From NCBI GenBank assembly GCA_002498455.1, contig DAHO01000041.1:1-5931 (forward strand): a stretch of 5,931 bases of DNA, given 5' to 3'. Of the stretch, positions 1-5,931 are shown piece by piece (the first letter of the stretch is position 1; each line of letters starts with the position of its first letter). The notes under the pieces are model-generated. The model searched no databases, was not told the origin of the DNA, and saw nothing but the letters and a program-made list of their open reading frames with translations. This DNA comes from Euryarchaeota archaeon UBA602. Its GTDB lineage: Archaea > Thermoplasmatota > Poseidoniia > Poseidoniales > Thalassarchaeaceae. The position numbers were made by a program, and so were the translations under genes.

Positions 1-678
1 AACCTCTCTGCGACTACCAAATCTTCGAGCCAATCGATCTCTTGATTGAATTAACAACGATGCTCTTTCACCCGAAACACCCGCAGCTACTGCATCACTT
101 GGAGAACGCAGACGCCAAAGCCCTTCAAGGGCCTGATCAAGTAACACATGTCTCTCTGCATCACTGATTACTTCGTCGGTTGGTCGCTGAGAAAGGTCGG
201 CACGCCAAGGTGCTATGAGGCGTGAGAAGAATGAGTCAATGGTGCCGATGGGTGCATCCTCGAGCATCGCTGTTAGTTGATCGATTAACCCCTCATGAGT
301 AACTCTAGAATCCCGTCGCTTACCCCCCGTATCTCTGGTCGGGCCAGGACGCAACCGATTCAATTCCTGCCATAGTCTATGACGCATTTCCTCGGCAGCC
401 CGAGTAGTGAACGTGAGAACCACGACTTCGCTAGGCAACAAACCTCGCCATTCCGTCAAATCCTCACGTTCAGATAGCCCGATTCGTAACGAGCCTGCAG
501 ACAGTGGCAATGGACGTGGCCCTGGAGGTAACAAACGAGTTGCGCGTTGATCTACAGAAAGATAGTGCTCGATTGTTCTTCCAACGATGCTCTGTGTTTT
601 ACCGGTGCCTGCACCTGCGTCTAGAATTAGGTGCATGTCGATGGCGAGTGCCAAGCGCTGACCAACATTCAACTCCAT
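1..678 (-). CDS. AddA/RecB/UvrD-like superfamily 1 DNA helicase, N-terminal part (cut by left edge)
   Basis: The frame is open from ATG at 678 to the window edge, giving 226 residues and no stop. It starts with a Q-motif-like LNVGQ (residues 3-7), then the Walker A P-loop GAGTGKT (22-28; Lys27 and Thr28 should bind the ATP phosphates). Motif Ia VVVLTFTTRAAEEM follows at 85-98, and a TIDSFF motif (Ic type) at 145-150. This order is diagnostic of UvrD/Rep/RecB/AddA helicases, which move 3'-5' on DNA using ATP. About 56 residues, including a proline-rich run (PPGPRPLPLS, 51-60), separate Walker A from motif Ia, longer than the roughly 30 expected in RecB. The gene overlaps the AddB-like gene by 10 bases and has a good Shine-Dalgarno site. 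I infer that it encodes the motor subunit of an AddAB-like helicase-nuclease. The DEAD-like motif II, motifs III-VI and any C-terminal nuclease domain lie outside the window, so AddA, RecB and stand-alone UvrD cannot be told apart on this part alone. Confidence 0.9.
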   Translation of the reverse strand, partial: MELNVGQRLALAIDMHLILDAGAGTGKTQSIVGRTIEHYLSVDQRATRLLPPGPRPLPLSAGSLRIGLSEREDLTEWRGLLPSEVVVLTFTTRAAEEMRHRLWQELNRLRPGPTRDTGGKRRDSRVTHEGLIDQLTAMLEDAPIGTIDSFFSRLIAPWRADLSQRPTDEVISDAERHVLLDQALEGLWRLRSPSDAVAAGVSGERASLLIQSRDRLARRFGSRREV

Positions 679-3600
679 GATGAGCCACCTCCGAATAGGA
701 ATCCAAATCCACAGATTTCCTTGACCCGACAATACATACAATTATCCTCATCTGGAGTGAAATGTACCAACCCCGAATCAGCATCTTCTGCTACATCAAA
801 CGCTGTACTCAATCGCTCGGCAATCCAAGCTCTAAATGGGTCACTCTGAGGTTCTGCATCCTCATCAGGAAATCTGTGAGTGTCGTGCGTGAAAGTGGTC
901 ACTTTTCCAATCCCATTTTCAGTAAACAACTCAGAGAATGCTGGACTTACCTCAACCGAATGGATTGTATCCATTCCAACCTCAGAAATCCCGACGCCAA
1001 CCACAAGGTCACCGGGATTTGCTACTTCCCAACTTCTAGCATAGAGGCCGAGCTGTAACTCATCAAACAGGGCTTTTCGATGCCGGAACCCTGCATGTTT
1101 TTTGGAAGGGCCTTCGACGGATTTGATATCTCGGATAATGACCAGTCGCTTGGGCTTCCATTTGTTTGAAGGTGTCCAATCCAAAGGTGCAATACTATCA
1201 TCACCATCTTCCAATGTTGGATGAGAGATGATGTCCACTCGATCGATGTAACCTGTCAACGACATCTTTCGGCCATCTGGGTGCGAGATTTCCATTCGAT
1301 CTAATGACCATTCCAATGAAATCGGGACGGAGTTGTACAATCCCATTTCCGCTTGTAACATGTTTCCAAGACGTCCCGAAGGTGGCAGAACATTCGAATC
1401 TGGGGATGCAAGCCAGTCGAGCCAGTTTTGTTTTGAAAGCCCAATTAGATCATATCTGCGCTGGGCAGCAGTCGCATCGTCTCTCTCTAGCCATGGAGCG
1501 CTTTGGGCTACATATTCAAGAATAAAGGCAAACATTTCGACCTGCGAGAGCCCACAGTTGGCCAAGGAAGTCGCACTCTCAGAATCACGGACAACACCTT
1601 CCTCTATTGACAGTGCTTGTTCAAACAATCTTCCAAGTGAACTGTGTACAATATCACCTCGAACTCTGGCGTCCAAGTCATCCTCTTGTTGTTCCATACT
1701 ACCGGCATCTAAACGGCGCTCAAGCCAACCTTGACGAGGGCACTTCTGCCACATCTGTAGTCTACTAGCAGACCATGACTTACGTGGAAATTTGGTCTTG
1801 CTAGATTGGCCGCTTCTCTGGTCGTAAACGGGTAGTGATGTTTGAGTTGGACGGAGTGGACGTGGGTCAATCGCTAGCAGGTTCGCTCTACCTGATTTCC
1901 CTCCCAATACAGGCCATTTTTCCGCATTTCTTGGCTTGACTTCGCCCGGTGCACCCTTGTTCCCAGGTATGATTTTGATACCCTTCGTCCCAACAAAGCG
2001 ATCGTGCAGATCCATTTTCAGATAATCATCATGTCCCTGCACTTCAGTAGGTTGGCGGCGTAGGCGATCAGTCAACAACTCGCCATCCATTGGTATCGTA
2101 ATTGCAAGTGGATTCAGGGGGGGATATTCTGGCATTTTGGAATTGATTAATTGCTGCCCTGCTCGCTGTCTATTTTCACGAAATCCACGGCCAGTAATAT
2201 TCACTTCAGCTCGAGTTGTATCTCCGGTTGAAACCATGCTTACAGTACTGGGGAACCACGCGAGGTGATACCCTCGAGTACGCACACTCGAAGCGGTAGC
2301 CCAATTCTCCAGAAATTGTGGTTTGGCGATTTTTTCGGCGGAATCTGAACCTGATGTCGACGATAGCCATTCAGCGAGTGGGGTGGCAGGTTGACAGTTT
2401 TCATCAAGGCCGGAAGGATCGACCAAAATCACGGTAGAAGATGCATGGATGAGGTGATGCAACGCATGCCTCGCTTCACGAAGAGGTGCATCGGCACGAG
2501 CTAAATCTAACATCTTGCAATCGGCTTCACTAAGCCATGGTAGATTCTCGGCTCTGAGTGACCAAGTTGATGCTGTGAAGTGTGTTAATACAACGATATC
2601 GGCAGAGGTACCGAGGGACTCGATGGGAGTTAACAAACGCACATTATCACTGTAATCGAAGGTTTTGGGAGATGGGATATCATCGATAAGACTGAGTAAT
2701 TCTTCAACCCATTCAGGGCCAAGTAATGAGCACGGATGATTCAAAATTGTCTGAGATCTCCTGAATTTTTCATGTTCTTCGGTAAGCAATTTCAATGGCC
2801 CAATATCACGAATCATTGAACTCTCATCTAAGTGTTTCAACAATTCATACAAACAGGAGTCTCCGTCCTCAGGAGAAGGAGGTAAAGGCAGTAATTCGCC
2901 CGTATGGCACCCGATACGGAGGTCGGCTTCATCCAGCAGTGCACGTTCTCCTGAGGTGAGCAAGGGGGACAAACGACTGAGCAGAGATAGGAACCACCAC
3001 TGAGTACACTCAGCTCTCTTTCCAGCCTCTTCTGCATCCTGCCATGGAGCAGGATGGGCTGGGGATGCCAATGCATGAAGCCAGCGTGATAATGCCCCAT
3101 AGCCACCCAGTATATGCCACGTTCGAGCCAAGGACTCAATTCTCGATGAATCTAATTCTGGGACCCATTTTGATTGAATTGGATGCAATTCGGGTTGCAG
3201 CCACTCATTGACGAAACGTAGACTCCGCTGTGAACCAATGGCGCGGATTCTAGACATCGACCAAGCCTCTGAACCTATACCGATTGAGAGTAATTCACCG
3301 AGCCAATGGATTGGTGAGGATGTCTTAATCCCGGATGAGGAATTGGTGTTCAGTCGCAATCCCACCTCAGTCATGGCGCGATTCCACTGCTCAATTCGAC
3401 TATCCTTACCTGGATCAACAATGACCACTGTTGAATCGGGAGACGAAGTCGTAATCCAATCCCTCAGCAACTCAGCAGTTGCGGCAATATCCAAGCCTCT
3501 GGTTGGAACCAACAATCGGGTAACTGAGTGATTGACAGGCATCGGCTTCCAAATCGGATGTGATTTCAACCATTCTGGGATTTGGTCTTCTGAACATGGG

Positions 3601-4337
3601 TGAACATCCTCTAAAATGGCACCATGAAGTCCCAATCGATGGTTTCCAATGGGTGCCTCACCGTGTTGACACAATTGGTGGATATCTGTAAATCGATTCA
3701 GATTCAATAGCAAGCGACGGTCGCTCTTGGACAAGGTGGGAAGTTGATTCATCAAGATGATTCCCGCGATTCCCATCAGCGTAAACGGCGCTGTTTCCTT
3801 GCGCTCTAACTCGTCAATCAGAGTGCGTCTGTGAATCAATGGATGGAGGCCATTCAATTCACGACCCATTCGCTTCAGACAATTATTGAATCCAACAATT
3901 CCAGGACCTTCCCAACTTCGGATATCTTCGATATCGAATACTTGTACCAATCTCGCTAGAGCGCGAGTACGGCCTTCTCCCCATCGATGCTCGGTAGTCG
4001 GATGGAGGAGTGGGAATTCACCTCTCTTAGCAGCCAACTCGCATTCTGCATGCAGCAATCGATGGCTTTTGGCATTCATAGACAAGAGGCGAGGGAGACG
4101 TAAATCGGCATGCAATGATTTCCACAGAGAAGAGAGTGTGTGATGGCGAGAACGATCAATGGGTCCAATATTTGCGGATTCAAGACGATTGAGAATCTCT
4201 GCCCTAGCGGCGTCTGAGGAATGAATGATGAGGACGGATGCTAAGCGAGGATCAACCACTTGCTGACACAGTTGATCAAACAACCAATCGGGAAACTGAC
4301 CGGGTGGAATATGTTCCAGCGTCAGTGTAGGTTCCAT
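669..4337 (-). CDS. AddB-like PD-(D/E)XK nuclease with Fe-S cluster motif, inactivated helicase-like N-terminus
   Basis: The protein has 1222 residues, close to AddB (about 1160 in Bacillus). The N-terminal part resembles an SF1 helicase core (VLIIHSS near 35-41, HTLSSLWKSL near 65-74) but has no Walker A. A second helicase-like block at about 579-643 (ADIVVLTHF, then PWLSEAD, then LREARHALHHL) matches the AddB/RecC pattern. The C-terminal nuclease domain has SASRL...KCP (Cys866), RGDIVH (His898), GYIDRVD (Asp1032), RDIKS (Asp1070, Lys1072) and QLGLY (Gln1095, Tyr1099). It ends with C-x2-C-x5-C (Cys1200, 1203, 1209). Cys866 plus these three are placed like the 4Fe-4S ligands that staple AddB nuclease domains. 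The likely role is cleaving one strand during double-strand end processing, with the helicase encoded next. ATG at 4337 is chosen because GGAGG lies 7 bases upstream; an in-frame TTG at 4400 would add 21 residues that overlap the preceding stop codon. Orthology to addB is at family level only. Confidence 0.88.
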   Translation of the reverse strand: MEPTLTLEHIPPGQFPDWLFDQLCQQVVDPRLASVLIIHSSDAARAEILNRLESANIGPIDRSRHHTLSSLWKSLHADLRLPRLLSMNAKSHRLLHAECELAAKRGEFPLLHPTTEHRWGEGRTRALARLVQVFDIEDIRSWEGPGIVGFNNCLKRMGRELNGLHPLIHRRTLIDELERKETAPFTLMGIAGIILMNQLPTLSKSDRRLLLNLNRFTDIHQLCQHGEAPIGNHRLGLHGAILEDVHPCSEDQIPEWLKSHPIWKPMPVNHSVTRLLVPTRGLDIAATAELLRDWITTSSPDSTVVIVDPGKDSRIEQWNRAMTEVGLRLNTNSSSGIKTSSPIHWLGELLSIGIGSEAWSMSRIRAIGSQRSLRFVNEWLQPELHPIQSKWVPELDSSRIESLARTWHILGGYGALSRWLHALASPAHPAPWQDAEEAGKRAECTQWWFLSLLSRLSPLLTSGERALLDEADLRIGCHTGELLPLPPSPEDGDSCLYELLKHLDESSMIRDIGPLKLLTEEHEKFRRSQTILNHPCSLLGPEWVEELLSLIDDIPSPKTFDYSDNVRLLTPIESLGTSADIVVLTHFTASTWSLRAENLPWLSEADCKMLDLARADAPLREARHALHHLIHASSTVILVDPSGLDENCQPATPLAEWLSSTSGSDSAEKIAKPQFLENWATASSVRTRGYHLAWFPSTVSMVSTGDTTRAEVNITGRGFRENRQRAGQQLINSKMPEYPPLNPLAITIPMDGELLTDRLRRQPTEVQGHDDYLKMDLHDRFVGTKGIKIIPGNKGAPGEVKPRNAEKWPVLGGKSGRANLLAIDPRPLRPTQTSLPVYDQRSGQSSKTKFPRKSWSASRLQMWQKCPRQGWLERRLDAGSMEQQEDDLDARVRGDIVHSSLGRLFEQALSIEEGVVRDSESATSLANCGLSQVEMFAFILEYVAQSAPWLERDDATAAQRRYDLIGLSKQNWLDWLASPDSNVLPPSGRLGNMLQAEMGLYNSVPISLEWSLDRMEISHPDGRKMSLTGYIDRVDIISHPTLEDGDDSIAPLDWTPSNKWKPKRLVIIRDIKSVEGPSKKHAGFRHRKALFDELQLGLYARSWEVANPGDLVVGVGISEVGMDTIHSVEVSPAFSELFTENGIGKVTTFTHDTHRFPDEDAEPQSDPFRAWIAERLSTAFDVAEDADSGLVHFTPDEDNCMYCRVKEICGFGFLFGGGSSWS
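687..692 (-). promoter_or_regulatory. Shine-Dalgarno site of the helicase gene
   Basis: GGAGGT lies 8 bases before the ATG at 678, inside the last codons of the AddB-like gene, where it encodes part of a Gly-Gly-Gly stretch (GGGSSWS tail). It supports 678 as the true start and points to translational coupling across the 10-base overlap. Confidence 0.75.
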
Positions 4338-4344
4338 GGTGATG

Positions 4345-4349
4345 CCTCC
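4345..4349 (-). promoter_or_regulatory. Shine-Dalgarno site of the AddB-like gene
   Basis: GGAGG lies 7 bases before the ATG at 4337. It decides the start in favour of 4337 over the in-frame TTG at 4400, which has no such site and would overlap the upstream stop codon. Its first two bases also belong to the distal arm of an inverted repeat (4348-4372). Confidence 0.75.
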
Positions 4350-4372
4350 GTGAGCGTTGCAGGTTCTCACGG
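4348..4372 (-). repeat. Inverted repeat (7-bp perfect stem, 11-base loop) overlapping a ribosome binding site
   Basis: On the minus strand CCGTGAG (4372-4366) is followed by 11 bases and then CTCACGG (4354-4348), a perfect 7-base-pair stem with five G-C pairs. The distal arm covers the first two bases of the GGAGG site of the AddB-like gene. In RNA it could partly hide that site; in DNA it could be a regulator's operator. It lacks a T-run, so an intrinsic terminator is unlikely. The arms are real; a function is inference. Confidence 0.5.
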
Positions 4373-4396
4373 GGGTTCTTGAAGGATTGGACGGGT

Positions 4397-5344
4397 TCAA
4401 TCACGACGTGTCAATGCTGCTGCACCCATTGCAATGAGACCAAGAGGGGCGAGGAAGCCCGACAATAGGCCTTTGTCCTCATCTCCGCGATCTCCACCGC
4501 TTGAATCGTCCTCAGGAAGATGCCATTCATGGACCAATACCAAAGCAAGGTCATCTCCATCCCATGCAGTCGGTAGATTGAGAACTACTTCGCCACCCCA
4601 TTCAGTGCCATCGTTTTGCTCCATTGCTTCAAGATCAATGACGGTTCGAACCACATCTTCGTAGTATTCCAAGCCATTACCTCCGTCGGGGAAATATGCT
4701 GAGTGCTCAACCACCATCAACCGATGAGTCCAAGTCAATCCACTGGGACTCTGTGAGTCCGGAACAGCATCCATTTTCCATGTGAATGTACCCGATTGGT
4801 TATCTCCCAGCCAAGTGAATTCTGAATCAATATCCCAAGATCGATACTCATGTTTGTCAGCGAACATCTCTGCATAATCGCTCTCAAGTGAATCTCCATC
4901 CGCTGAACTCCCAATCTTCATACGTGAACCGTCAAAGACAACCGAAGGTGGAGCACGGGCCATTCGAGTGGATTCGTTACTCGTTTCACCATAGAGTTCT
5001 ATCCAACGCTCATCTCCCTCAAGTGTCCCAAAGGGATCTTCAGTTTCGCTGATGTTTCGGTGATGAACGAGAACGGTTGCTGATTTGTTTTCCAATGCAT
5101 CCATCAAGGCATGCTCTGAATCGACACAATTGATACACCAAGTGGCTGTATACACTTCAACCACTTGGATGTCTGCCATATTACCCCCTGCGGAAAGCAT
5201 GGTCGAGTTGTTCGATACTCCGTCCAAATCAATCATGTACCCGCCAAGAATTCCTTGATTTGAAATCGTCACGGGCGGGAGTGCTTGTACTGGGGAAGGC
5301 AGTAGCAAGATTGCAAAAACGAACAAGGTCAGGAACTTGCGCAT
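4397..5344 (-). CDS. Secreted, C-terminally anchored thioredoxin-fold protein (Omp28-like layout)
   Basis: The protein has 315 residues. A signal peptide covers about 1-21 (positive MRK start, hydrophobic core, likely cleavage after PVQA). A thioredoxin-like domain follows, with the active-site motif TWCINC (Cys70, Cys73), the only cysteines in the protein, and an APPSVVFDG segment (131-139) that probably holds the cis-proline loop. Residues about 170-275 look beta-rich (FTW, FTWKMD, LTWTHRLMVVEH, EVVLNLP), then an acidic linker (about 278-291), a hydrophobic anchor (about 292-311) and a terminal RRD. The layout of signal, CxxC domain, beta domain and a VVRTVI segment (241-246) recalls Omp28-type proteins; this is by eye only. 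It should act outside the cytoplasmic membrane as a disulphide reductase, isomerase or oxidase; substrate and direction are unknown. ATG 5344 is the first start after an in-frame TAG. There is no Shine-Dalgarno site. The stop lies 59 bases before the AddB-like start. Confidence 0.82.
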   Translation of the reverse strand: MRKFLTLFVFAILLLPSPVQALPPVTISNQGILGGYMIDLDGVSNNSTMLSAGGNMADIQVVEVYTATWCINCVDSEHALMDALENKSATVLVHHRNISETEDPFGTLEGDERWIELYGETSNESTRMARAPPSVVFDGSRMKIGSSADGDSLESDYAEMFADKHEYRSWDIDSEFTWLGDNQSGTFTWKMDAVPDSQSPSGLTWTHRLMVVEHSAYFPDGGNGLEYYEDVVRTVIDLEAMEQNDGTEWGGEVVLNLPTAWDGDDLALVLVHEWHLPEDDSSGGDRGDEDKGLLSGFLAPLGLIAMGAAALTRRD

Positions 5345-5345
5345 G

Positions 5346-5367
5346 GATGGGCTACCATCTACCCATC
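5346..5367 (-). repeat. Short inverted repeat before the thioredoxin-fold gene
   Basis: On the minus strand GATGGG (5367-5362) and CCCATC (5351-5346) form a perfect 6-bp stem around a 10-base loop. It ends one base before the ATG at 5344. An alternative 5-bp stem with a 4-base loop (GATGG-TAGC-CCATC) uses the same right arm. A stem this short can arise by chance. Confidence 0.3.
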
Positions 5368-5373
5368 TCTAAA
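5368..5373 (-). promoter_or_regulatory. Possible archaeal TATA-like box of the thioredoxin-fold gene
   Basis: TTTAGA on the minus strand is centred about 26 bases before the ATG at 5344, the distance expected when transcription starts at or next to the start codon. The gene has no Shine-Dalgarno site, which fits a leaderless transcript. The match to a TATA consensus is weak and no clear BRE is visible upstream, so this is tentative. Confidence 0.25.
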
Positions 5374-5382
5374 TCATACGGC

Positions 5383-5931
5383 TCAAAGGGCAGCAAATGC
5401 AGCGATAGTTCTCTCAATATCTTCATCGGTGATATGAAGATGAACGACAGCCCGAACGGCGGTGGGTCCCACATCGAGAACATCAACTCCATGCTCGGCA
5501 AGGCCTGCCATAATCTGCTTTGCACCTAAGTCACCGTCAATGTACACCATATTGGTCTGGACACTGTCAAGATCGACGGTGAAGCCATCCATCGCATTCA
5601 CCGCTTCAGCCAGTCGTCTGGCTCGAGCATGATCATCAGCCAAACGCCCGATATTATTCTCAATCGCATACAATCCACCTGCCGCGATAATGCCAGCTTG
5701 TCGCATGCCACCACCAAACATCTTCCGCCATCGATGCGCACGAGCGATGAACTCATTGGAGCCCACCAATACGCTTCCTACTGGAGCGCCAAGGCCTTTG
5801 GAGAGGCAAATGGAAATGGAGTCATAATCACGAACCATTCGCGCAGCGTCTACACCGGTTGCAATCACTGCATTGAACAGGCGGGCGCCATCGATGTGAG
5901 CCGCACAACCGTTGTCGTGCGCAATCTTGGC
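5383..5931 (-). CDS. ltaE: Low-specificity L-threonine aldolase, C-terminal half (cut by right edge)
   Basis: The frame runs open from the right edge (first complete codon at 5931) to TGA at 5385-5383, giving 182 residues. Family enzymes have about 335-350, so roughly the first 150 are missing. Visible motifs are HIDGARLFNA (fragment residues 12-21; the Asp should contact the PLP pyridine nitrogen), ISICLSKGLGAPVGS (39-53; Lys45 is the expected PLP Schiff-base lysine), and RWRKMFGGGMRQAG, which is highly characteristic of LtaE/GLY1 enzymes. The C-terminal VRAVVHLHITDEDIE also fits the family. The enzyme is cytosolic and PLP-dependent and splits L-threonine or L-allo-threonine into glycine and acetaldehyde. 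A GTG at 5868 is not the start, because conserved sequence continues upstream of it in the same frame. It is the most upstream gene seen and lies 38 bases before the thioredoxin-fold gene. No terminator-like hairpin with a T-run follows it, so read-through into the next gene is possible. Confidence 0.95.
   Translation of the reverse strand, partial: AKIAHDNGCAAHIDGARLFNAVIATGVDAARMVRDYDSISICLSKGLGAPVGSVLVGSNEFIARAHRWRKMFGGGMRQAGIIAAGGLYAIENNIGRLADDHARARRLAEAVNAMDGFTVDLDSVQTNMVYIDGDLGAKQIMAGLAEHGVDVLDVGPTAVRAVVHLHITDEDIERTIAAFAAL

Noticed and set aside
1333..1734. Plus-strand open frame of 133 codons, with others at 3208-3531 and 762-1058
   Set aside because: They lie antisense to a well-supported long coding sequence, have no ribosome binding sites or recognisable motifs, and encode compositionally odd, serine-rich proteins.
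2837..3139. Minus-strand open frame of 100 codons inside the AddB-like gene
   Set aside because: It is an out-of-frame shadow of the AddB-like gene; the Cys- and Trp-rich product has no family resemblance.
4348..4372. Intrinsic transcription terminator between the thioredoxin-fold and nuclease genes
   Set aside because: The stem is only 7 bp with an 11-base loop and no run of T follows on the minus strand; the next bases are the ribosome binding site.
4338..4400. In-frame TTG start at 4400 giving a 1243-residue AddB-like protein
   Set aside because: It overlaps the stop codon of the previous gene, has no Shine-Dalgarno site, and the added 21 residues look like translated spacer. The ATG at 4337 has GGAGG at 7 bases.
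5383..5868. Complete 161-residue protein starting at the GTG at 5868
   Set aside because: The same frame continues upstream to the window edge with conserved threonine aldolase sequence (HIDGARLFNA), so this is an internal codon of a truncated gene.

Overview
The window carries four consecutive genes, all on the minus strand, packed almost end to end. They probably form one transcription unit or two abutting ones. In the direction of transcription (right to left) they are: the C-terminal half of a low-specificity L-threonine aldolase (cut by the right edge); a secreted, membrane-anchored thioredoxin-fold protein; a 1222-residue AddB-like PD-(D/E)XK nuclease with an iron-sulphur cluster signature; and the N-terminal 226 residues of a UvrD/RecB/AddA-type superfamily 1 helicase (cut by the left edge). 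No RNA gene, insertion sequence, CRISPR array or origin is visible. The only non-coding stretches are 38 and 59 bases long, so there is no gene-free region over 300 bases.

The last two genes look like an AddAB/RecBCD-type pair for processing double-strand DNA ends. The AddB-like subunit has the complete nuclease motif set (His898, Asp1032, Asp1070-x-Lys1072, Gln1095...Tyr1099) and four cysteines placed as in the AddB iron-sulphur nuclease domain (Cys866, Cys1200, Cys1203, Cys1209). Its N-terminal helicase-like part has no Walker A motif. The helicase gene starts inside the last codons of the nuclease gene (10-base overlap), with its own strong Shine-Dalgarno site, as expected for translationally coupled subunits of one complex.

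The organism cannot be fixed from sequence alone. Base composition is near 50% GC by eye. The secreted protein is acidic, with a C-terminal hydrophobic anchor ending in an arginine-rich tail. The first short intergenic region has a weak TATA-like box at the spacing of a leaderless archaeal promoter, while the internal genes use Shine-Dalgarno sites. Together these suggest a marine planktonic archaeon of the Poseidoniales (Marine Group II) type. This is inference, and a marine bacterium is not excluded. If it is archaeal, an AddAB-like pair is noteworthy, because archaeal end resection is usually assigned to HerA-NurA with Mre11-Rad50.

The threonine aldolase (amino-acid metabolism) and the thioredoxin-fold protein (extracytoplasmic redox chemistry) have no evident functional link to the DNA repair pair. 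The dense layout may simply reflect a streamlined genome.
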